64,000 nucleotides of DNA, from the NCBI RefSeq assembly GCF_021730395.1, contig NC_069362.1, positions 83,902,001 to 83,966,000 on the forward strand, read 5' to 3'. Shown here piece by piece: positions 56,531 to 64,000 of the stretch (position 1 is the first letter of the stretch; each line of letters begins with the position of its first letter). Origin of the DNA: Mercenaria mercenaria (Eukaryota > Mollusca > Bivalvia > Venerida > Veneridae). The notes under the pieces were generated by a model. That model was given only the letters and a program-made list of their open reading frames with translations. It searched no databases and was not told the origin of the DNA. A program made the translations under genes and the position numbers.

Positions 56531-59500
56531 TCATTATACATGTAATATATGAAAACCTTATCATTTGTGTCAATAATTTGAGACATCAAAATATTAAAAC
56601 ACCCCAAAAATTTATCCAATTAAAGTTCCTCAGATGATAAGTTATTTCACATTTCGTATGAAAACTACATATAACAATTCCCCGACTGATAATGATGCGC
56701 AATAAAAAGACTTTTTTTTCAAGTTTAGTAGATGCAGCAAAATAATGAAGATGCATCTATTTGAACACAAGCATGGACTATAATTACTTAAATTCATTAG
56801 AACAAGACATTATATTTTATGTTTTTAATTTTGAACAATGTTATAATCGGTAGTTTTTGCTAAATGTATATATGTCGTCTTCAATCCTTTTGACAAACAC
56901 TTGTTATAAACAGCCGCTCGTATTGTATGTCGAAATTGAAAATGTCCATTAATTAGAAACTACCATTTATGTAAAGACATAAACTATGCTTTTTAATTCA
57001 CAAACCTCATGATAATATTTTGGACAACAAACACGTTTTTTGATGACGCGGGACTGTATCTGAATAAATAAATGAACTTATTCAAGAATAAATGTAAAAC
57101 ACAATGCCATGGAATGCATTAATTATTTGACACTTAACGGATAAGGAAGTTATCCTAGACGTACAAATATAAACACACACACACATTAAGTTTGCTTTGT
57201 TTTCAAAACATTTTTTTTTGAAATTGCCAAAAACTGAGGTTAGTATTTAGTGTCATTTGGAAGCGCGTTTTACTTCTCTCCTTATTCTGCACGCCCGCTT
57301 TTACACGTAACCCTATCTTAGCACGTGTACAGATGCTAAAAAACTAAGACGCCACTTTTCACAGAATGGTATTACATAATTACATTTCATGAGTACATAT
57401 ATTTGAGTTCTGAAATTAATTCTTTCACACCTACGGTTACACTCTGCATCTTCTGTACACCTGCCTATAAACAACAGTACTTCTTTAAGACATTCCATTA
57501 AAGCTACATTCTGCAAAGTCATCTTATATTCTACGTACTAATTTAAATTCTCCATCTATTTTTCGTAATAATCTAAGTATTTGTCTATCACTAAACTTCT
57601 ACTGTACTGAAGAAATACAAACAAATTTGCCGCAGAAATGTAGACGGTACCGTTATATTAACAAGTGCAATTCTAAGAGGTACGGTTGTTGCAATCATAT
57701 ATCGGACATGTCTAAAACGCGTAGTATTCAATTTCCGACCTAGATGTTCAAACAAACGTTATTAACCGGCCTACGAACAGGTTTTAATATAATTGGTTTT
57801 ACATGAAACATGATATTTCTAGCCTACTATGACAATTTGCATATTTAACTTCTTGTTTCGTTTTCATTTTGACTTATGGCGAACCTTACAATGGATATAT
57901 AACAGGAATTTGTAAATATCTACTTTATACTATATTTTTGATGAAATGTATTTATTACAACAATTTGTAAATATATAAAGTTTCCGTGTAAGATCGATAC
58001 AATTTGCACCGAGTGAACAAGCAGCAGATGCAATATTTTTACCATTATTATAGTCACAAATGAGAGATTGAGTTTTAACATATAAAAATTTATGTATTTA
58101 TTCGTTTCTCTCTAGGGTTATGATTAGGTTTGGACTTTCTACTATGCATCATTTCAGCTTAATGTTAGAAAAAATAATATGAGTTAAACTGATCAGCAAG
58201 AATCTTTGGTAAAAGAAAAATAAGTATTTTTGGTTAAATCAATTTTTAAATGGATAACGTGCCTTCCATATAGTATCGAAAGGGAAGAAAATATGTAGTA
58301 TGGTCATTTATGGATGAGAATGATGCTAATACATTAACGAATATAGAACATTTTTGAACGGTACAGTTTACAATTAAGCAAACATTAAACTAACTTGCTC
58401 AAGTTAATCTACACTGTAGGGGAAAGATAAGTAAACGGAGTGTTTCAAAGATACATTTTATTTCACTGAAAACTATGAAAATGAGCAGAGAGTGAATAGT
58501 ACGTGGAAATAGAAGTTAAAACACTAAGTTGATTCTACGTTGGATCGGTAAGTGAACTGGGGATTTTAATGCGTTTAGTACATGTATTTTACGCAGTCCC
58601 TTGGTGTACTCTTACACGCATGATAAATTTTGAAAAGAATACATTAAACTGATATAGATTTAACTCAACTGAAAGGTTTGGGAAACCTGATATTAGCCTT
58701 TATGTACGTTTAAAGATCCTTTATAAATTAAATTTAGGAAAGTTATTGGACTATTATATTGTTATAACAATAATAACATATTCACAGGTATTTAATGTGT
58801 TCAAGGAGCCAATCTAAAATTATCATTGTTTACCACCCGCGATCCATACCATTCAGGGTTATGTAGGACATTAAGAATTTTTATACTATAGCATATAATA
58901 TCAAACGAATCTTGCATCCTGCACATATTTAATTTTTCCAGCTATTAACCAAAAACAAAACTAATACACCCATCTAAACTGCAGTGTAATCAGTTTGATT
59001 TGAAAGTGACAGTTTAAATTAGAATTACAACCACACAAATTAAACGCTCATCTGTAAATGCTTGAAATTAGGCAATCAATACGCAAAAAAAGAGCTATAG
59101 TTCTTGAAGTTCTTACTCACCTACTGACAATAGGTGAGAAATGTTTAGATTGTGTAGTATTCCGTGAAAGTGGTTACAAATATAACAATGCCAACATTCC
59201 AATTTAAAAGCGCCATAATTCTTTTTCAAAGTGCAGTTCTGAGCCTGTCTACTCATTTTATAATAATAATAACAAATGTTCAATGTTTCAAAGCTTTAAA
59301 GCTCTTGAAGTATTCAAGAAAAGTGGACTCATCTATACCAATATTCTATTGATGCAAACAAGATTTATAATACTTTGCATATATATATATATATATATAT
59401 ATTATTTAGGAAAATTGGACCTAAATATAACTTTAGAAATCCCAATTTTCTAAGTATAAAAGGCTATAATTCTGTCAAAATAGAAGTGAGAGTTCTTGGT

Positions 59501-59922
59501 CTGCTCATAAAATTTAACCAACGCCGACATCGGCGATCAAGTGATGTCAATGCGTCGTAGTTTTTTTTTTTTTTTTTTTAATATACGAAATAAAGATATA
59601 TTGCTTTCATATTTGTAATAAATTACTTTTAGTAAGGTCAACTTTTGTGAGTAGGGAAAACAAAGACTATTACACCTTAGGCCTGAAAAGGTAGCGAAAA
59701 TAGCGAAAACAAGAACTCGCGAAATATCCCGATTTACAGTACAAGACCTAAGGTATGTGTCGAACAGATTTTCCAGTGAGGTCAAGGAAATGATGAACAA
59801 AACTAAGCATAACAGTGTCACAGGTATACACAGATACAGAGCCTTGATTTAATTTGTAGATTACTATTATCTGAAACGAGTGGAAAGCATCAAAATGTAG
59901 AAACCTCTTGTTTGTTTTTCAG
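56531..59922. other. Intergenic upstream of the SAMD9-like gene, no gene recognised
   Basis: AT-rich. It contains a (TA)n microsatellite at 59379-59402, a poly(T) run at about 59559-59579 and a small Cys-patterned minus-strand ORF at 57313-57522 of unknown value. Promoter elements of the downstream gene were not identified. Confidence 0.45.
59379..59402. repeat. (TA)n microsatellite
   Basis: About eleven AT/TA dinucleotide repeats. Confidence 0.95.
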
Positions 59923-59957
59923 ATTAATAAAAAATTTGCATTAGGCGACTTCGAAAA

Positions 59958-60003
59958 ATGGGCAGAAAAAAGAAGTCGAAGAGGAAGATTAAGGAATTGA
60001 CAG
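59958..60003 (+). CDS. SAMD9/SAMD9L-like protein, coding exon 1
   Basis: The exon follows the acceptor TTGTTTTTCAG (ending 59922) and has 35 bp of 5' UTR before the ATG. It encodes MGRKKKSKRKIKELT, a lysine/arginine-rich leader that could serve as a nuclear or nucleic-acid-binding tag. It ends ACAG|GTAAAA in phase 1. Start and exon are supported by the phase match to exon 2 (G|GT) and by the strong splice sites; there is no homology support for this short exon itself. Confidence 0.7.
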
Positions 60004-60413
60004 GTAAAATCACCAAATCATTTTACCAGGTAATAAAATTATGATTTCTGACCTAATGACTATACTTATCTACAAAGGGCAATAGTTTGCTATATATCTT
60101 TAACCGAGTAAGCACGTTATGCAGTAGTTTCAAGATTAGAACATAAATGAGAGAAAATGTAAAATTCGATGTCCTTTCCCTGTATTTTCAATTGTCCCAT
60201 TTTACCCGCAAGACGTCATATATCTTTTCGCAAAAAAAAATATACTGTTTTATGTTTAGATTTATTTTTGCATTTTAATCAGCGTATATTTTCTTCTTTT
60301 TGTAAGACCTGGTATACATTTTTGTCTTGATATTCTTCCACGTTCAAGTGCATTAGTGGGACCATATGGTAATTTCTCTGTTAATTTTTCAATTCCTATC
60401 TCTGTTTCCGTAG

Positions 60414-60653
60414 GTCGGGAAAGAGAACAAAAGAACAGAAATGAATGTGAGGACAGCAGTAATGACACATCATTTCCATCAAGGAATAGATCGGATGCTA
60501 GAATGGAACCAGTGGAACAGTGTGCCAGTTACATATCCGAGAGTAAATGCAGGGAAAAAAGAGATTGCATGTTTACACTAGGACCACAAGGTGACGAAGA
60601 AGCAACAATCCAGTCAGTCGTTAGTTCACCTTCATCAGACAGACTTTCAACAA
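60414..60653 (+). CDS. SAMD9/SAMD9L-like protein, coding exon 2
   Basis: The acceptor is TGTTTCCGTAG and the donor either CAACAA|GTATAC (60654) or, as a shorter form, CACAAG|GTGACG (60591). Both donors are phase 1, so either joins exon 3 in frame. It encodes a polar, low-complexity linker (EREQKNRNECEDSSNDTSFP ... VVSSPSSDRLSTS) with no recognised domain. At 240 bp with phase 1 at both ends it could be skipped without breaking the frame. Confidence 0.65.
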
Positions 60654-60934
60654 GTATACTTATTACATATTGTTGTCATGTAAGACTGATATAAAAGAAT
60701 CAAAGGATTTGAAATTTAATTTTATATAGAAAGTTTTGATGTCAAATATCTCATTGTTTACTTTTTATAGCGTGACCTATGTTAGGAAAACCCAGTTGTA
60801 CAATAACATTGTCAAAAATAGATTTTCAAGATTAATAACTAAATAAGCGAAATTCATTAGTAATATTTTATAATTGTTTCAGTGGTGTCTATATTATATA
60901 CACGTTAAACATCATATTTATTAAAGCTTCTTAA

Positions 60935-61060
60935 CTAGAGGGCGTGGACGGTAGCATGCATTCCCACTACCGTCCATGGACAGGCTCAATCAAACCGAGT
61001 CTGCAACATGTTCCTTTATATCGTGCTGAGCGACCTGTAGAGTTTCCATTTTTTCTATTT
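60935..61060 (-). repeat. Short dispersed repeat, one of three copies
   Basis: The minus strand reads GAAACTCTACAGGTCGCTCA, GCAGACTCGGTTTGATTGAG, GGTAGTGGGAATGCATGCTA and GTCCACGCCCTCTAG. Related copies lie on the plus strand at about 29085-29185 and 49395-49505. It sits in intron 2 of the SAMD9-like gene. Confidence 0.7.
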
Positions 61061-61197
61061 TATTCGGGATGTCAAAAAATGTTGTTGTTCTTTTTTGCAT
61101 TTGTATAAGAAAAAATATTATTCAATATGTGTCAGATATAAATCAATTACATCAAAATTAAAACTCAAATCTACATACACATATGTATTATTTTTAG

Positions 61198-61320
61198 GTA
61201 CAAGTTCTTCAAGTATCTTTATTAACCAGAACATTAAATGTAAAAACATTATGGTTGGCAGTCAAAACAGTATGACAGATATGAGCAGGCCTACAGATGA
61301 TGATAGTTCTGATGAAGAAG
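61198..61320 (+). CDS. SAMD9/SAMD9L-like protein, coding exon 3
   Basis: The acceptor is ATTATTTTTAG and the donor GAAGAAG|GTAAAT. This 123-bp phase 1-1 exon encodes TSSSSIFINQNIKCKNIMVG and an acidic SRPTDDDSSDEE tail. No known domain. It follows a copy of a short dispersed repeat (60935-61060) in intron 2. Confidence 0.65.
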
Positions 61321-61927
61321 GTAAATAGGAACAACTTAAACATAAAACTTATATATAGATATTACGGGCTGCGTATGGTTGCGAACTAATAAGATTCGAA
61401 CGCACGAGACCATGGATGGAGAGGCCGACACACTATCCTCTTCATAATTTTTTACTTGTGTCAGACCAGTAGTTACTTAGGGTGACGACGTATTTCTCAA
61501 ATATCATAAATCTTGAAATATTTTGATTTATCTCATGTTGTTCTATTTCAATATAAGAGTGAAATATACAGGCAAACCTGTCTGTAAAGACCATCATCGG
61601 GCAACGAAAAAGGTCTTTCATCTCAGGTAAATATACACTACGTATAGTGGTATTTAAAGGCAGTTTCTCGGAGGTGGTCTTTTTGCACAAGTTTACATAT
61701 CTGATAATTTGGATCTGGTGTTCACTCCGTGAAAGATATTTTGATTTTACACTGAAACAAGTATATATCATCTATAGTATAAGCTTTATAGTATTTATGT
61801 CTGAATAGAAAATCCTGTTTAATATCATACAAATCTTGAAAATGAAGTTATAAAAAATAAAATAATTTTATTAATCACCATAGTCACGAGCGATTTATTT
61901 TCATTTTATCATATATTTCTTATTCAG
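61321..61927. other. Intron 3 of the SAMD9-like gene
   Basis: GTAAAT donor and TATTCAG acceptor. A weak tRNA-like B-box word (AGATTCGAACGC) occurs near 61390, possibly a SINE remnant. Confidence 0.6.
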
Positions 61928-64000
61928 AGACTTACTCCCCTTCTGGAGCACGACATTCTACAGGACCTTGCTCTGAAAGTAAAGTGATAACGTATGCACA
62001 CGCATGTACAGGCCAGCATATAAGTGCAGACACAGTCAACATTAATATCAATCCTCCTGAGTCAGAAAAAGAAACATCTACACAAAAGCAATCTGGTTTG
62101 TTTTTAGAATCCGTTCAGAATTTTAATCGAGGACACTATATACTAGTTTTAAACAGATTACAAACCTCAATGATTCAAAACTTAGATGCATTATTATTAG
62201 TTCAATGGTCAGTTGTGTTTGATTTAGATCCTGAGAGTAGGTCATCAGGGATGCTATCGTTTGCTGAACATTCTGTTTCAAGACAACGATCGTTGCACGT
62301 GATAAGTTGGCAAGATAAGGATAAATGCAATTTCAACGAGAACAGTCTTTATTGGATAGGAATGAAAGGTTACTCTGAAAGGCCCGGGACGAGGACAGAT
62401 GCAGATTTCCGAAAATGGAAGAAACAGGTAAAAGGAAGTTTCACACAGATCCTAGAACAACTGCGGAAATTTGGAGAAAGCTGTACAGAATTTACGGTCG
62501 TCTCACTATGGCCAAAACATTACACAGAAGCACAGCATATGCAGTATATCTTAGAGGAAGTTGGTGAGACGTTAGCACCGAAGATTGTTTTAGTTGACGA
62601 AAGCTTATCAAAGAAGGTTGAAGCAGATACCGTTTTGAAGAGCACCCTTCTTTATCACGAAGACGACATAACACGAGTTGAAATGTGTCTTCAGGATGTG
62701 TGTCGAGCAATAAGAATAGTATGCAAGCCAGTAGTAACAGAAAGTTCATCAAAATTCCAACTTCCCACAAGTGACTTAACAAGTGATACTGATATCACAG
62801 ATGAAAATGCCCGGTGGCTAAGAGAAGATCTTGACGTTTTATATATCAACAACAAAACAGGAGTAGAATATACTCAAGATGCCCTTGAGACACAAGAAGA
62901 TACTTTTTTCAAGGGAGGAACACTTCCATGGCCATGGTGGTACCATGTTGGACCTGGTCATGTAGATGTAGAGCGAGATATTACGAAGAATATGATAGAT
63001 TTTATAGTACAACAGCATGTCGACACATATCGACCAGGATGTGTAACACTATTACATAATCCTGGGTCAGGGGGAACAACTCTGTCGCAAAGAATCGTAT
63101 GGAGCTTAAGAGAAAAAGTTCCATGCGCACAGGTCAAGCACAGACATGGTTTAACTATCACAGACTTAAAAGAAAAGGTAAAGTTTTTGAGCGATAAAAC
63201 TCGTCTACCGATTCTTCTACTTGTCATCGGCGAAGACGAACAAATGGTCGACTCCATTCAACGGGTTTTGAGAGACAAGTGCACAGTTATAATTTTCTAT
63301 GTGAAGCGCAGTCGGGAAAGAATAGAAAAAGATGAAATAGACAGAGAGAAAAGCAGATGCAAGCTGAAATCTTCCGTGTCTTTAAAAGAAGCAAGGCAAC
63401 TAGGTCTTTTGTACAAAAAGCAATGCACGACAGAAAGCAAAAAGGAAAAGATCAAGGAACTTGTACATCGAGTTGAAAACGGTGAAAAACACACTATGTT
63501 CGAATTTGGACTTACGGTGCACAGTTATAAGTACACTGGGATAGAGCCGTACGTCAGAGATTACTTGCTTCTTAGTGAAACGTTACAACCATGGCAGAAA
63601 GCTTTAGCTTACTTGTCATTGGTTTACTACTATGGTCAAGCATCTGTCCCATGCAAGTTCCTTGCAGGATTTCTGGGACCAGAGGATGCGGATAAAATCC
63701 TTAAGTTTGAAGAATTTCCATATGAAATGCAGGAATTCATGGTGAAAGATGTACAAGAAAGGAAAACCAACATGGTGCGAATTACACATTATTATGTAGC
63801 GAAAGAGATACTTGATCAGGTGCTAACTTTCTCTGCAAAGATACAGCGAAGTCCATTTCCACAAATATGCCTAGAAAGCAAAAGACGTCTCGGCAACTTC
63901 GCAGTTAATTTCATAAAAGAAGCTGGTGACCTTGTCAAAGAAGAACAGTCTCCAACCATTGTACACATAATGACAAGGACATTTATACTGAGAGACAACA
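61928..64000 (+). CDS. SAMD9/SAMD9L-like protein, large exon 4: SIR2-like region and P-loop NTPase (partial, runs off the window)
   Basis: The exon follows TTTCTTATTCAG and is open for 691 codons to the window edge (about residues 137-827). SAMD9 and SAMD9L are interferon-linked cytoplasmic antiviral proteins of vertebrates with a STAND-type NTPase; many related genes occur in bivalves. Residues about 170-410 match the SIR2-like region by pattern (VQWSVVFDLDPESRSSGMLS, then LYWIGMKGYSERPG). A FFKGGTLPWPWW motif precedes the P-loop, as FxRGGxVxWWNF does in SAMD9. The P-loop is NPGSGGTTLSQRIVWSLREK (P515-T521) and a Walker-B-like strand LPILLLVIGEDE lies at 563-574. The usual SAM and AlbA_2 domains are not visible upstream. 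TPR and OB-like parts expected C-terminally would lie beyond 64000. Confidence 0.88.

Noticed and set aside
61380-61440. tRNA-like fragment (AGATTCGAACGC with following GAGAGGCCGACACACTATCC)
   Set aside because: Only one box is recognisable; probably a SINE remnant, too weak to call.
62492-63494. Several minus-strand ORFs of 65-99 codons
   Set aside because: Opposite-strand shadows of the SAMD9-like exon 4.
1-64000. CRISPR arrays, bacterial operons or prophage
   Set aside because: Regular repeats here are long, contiguous monomers without unique spacers, and genes have GT-AG introns; the DNA is animal nuclear.

Overview
This looks like gene-poor, repeat-rich animal DNA, most likely from a marine bivalve mollusc. 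The evidence is AT-rich sequence, GT-AG introns, a SINE whose 3' region resembles the molluscan Meta-SINEs, many bivalve-type repeats ending in GGACGGACGGAC or GCTCGACTATTC/GAATAGTCGAGC, and an invertebrate SAMD9-like gene. Species was not determined. Four host genes can be supported; almost everything else is mobile or repeated DNA in several nested layers.

Layout. 1-8.5 kb: a NOL12 (nucleolar protein 12, Rrp17/Nop25 family) gene on the minus strand. Its first three coding exons are at 8528-8440, 7489-7384 and 4856-4686, and the last exon(s) lie beyond the left edge. Its introns hold several tandem-array repeats, one inserted into another. 8.9-12.5 kb: a nearly full-length but decayed CR1-like LINE on the minus strand, with a 2A-like peptide, a PHD finger, an endonuclease and a reverse transcriptase. 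12.9-15.4 kb: a second LINE, interrupted by a third LINE that carries an RNase H domain. 15.4-27 kb: no gene recognised; a 2.2-kb terminal-inverted-repeat element (21308-23551) splits the 3' end of a retroelement. 27.3-28.5 kb: a family-31 glycosyltransferase (GT31) gene on the minus strand. 29-50.7 kb: non-coding DNA with TIR elements, MITE pairs, a tRNA-derived SINE with clear target-site duplications, a 1.65-kb foldback element built of short TTCACGA-like words, and diverged segmental duplications. 51.1-52.6 kb: a second GT31 gene on the minus strand, with a visible TATA box, a 5'-UTR intron and a poly(A) signal. Several of its catalytic-motif residues are changed. 53.3-56.5 kb: a mariner-like inverted-repeat element that carries a tandem-array element and is bracketed by two copies of a promoter-like module. 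59.9-64 kb: the 5' part of a SAMD9/SAMD9L-like gene on the plus strand (four exons seen), running off the right edge.

The host genes are not an operon and have no evident shared pathway. NOL12 serves ribosome biogenesis, the GT31 pair sugar transfer in the secretory route, and the SAMD9-like protein probably innate antiviral defence. The most interesting signals are the altered GT31 paralogue, the LINE 2A-like signal beside two hydrophobic stretches, the unusual N-terminus of the SAMD9-like gene with phase-1 exons throughout, and the nested array elements with two-monomer higher-order periodicity.
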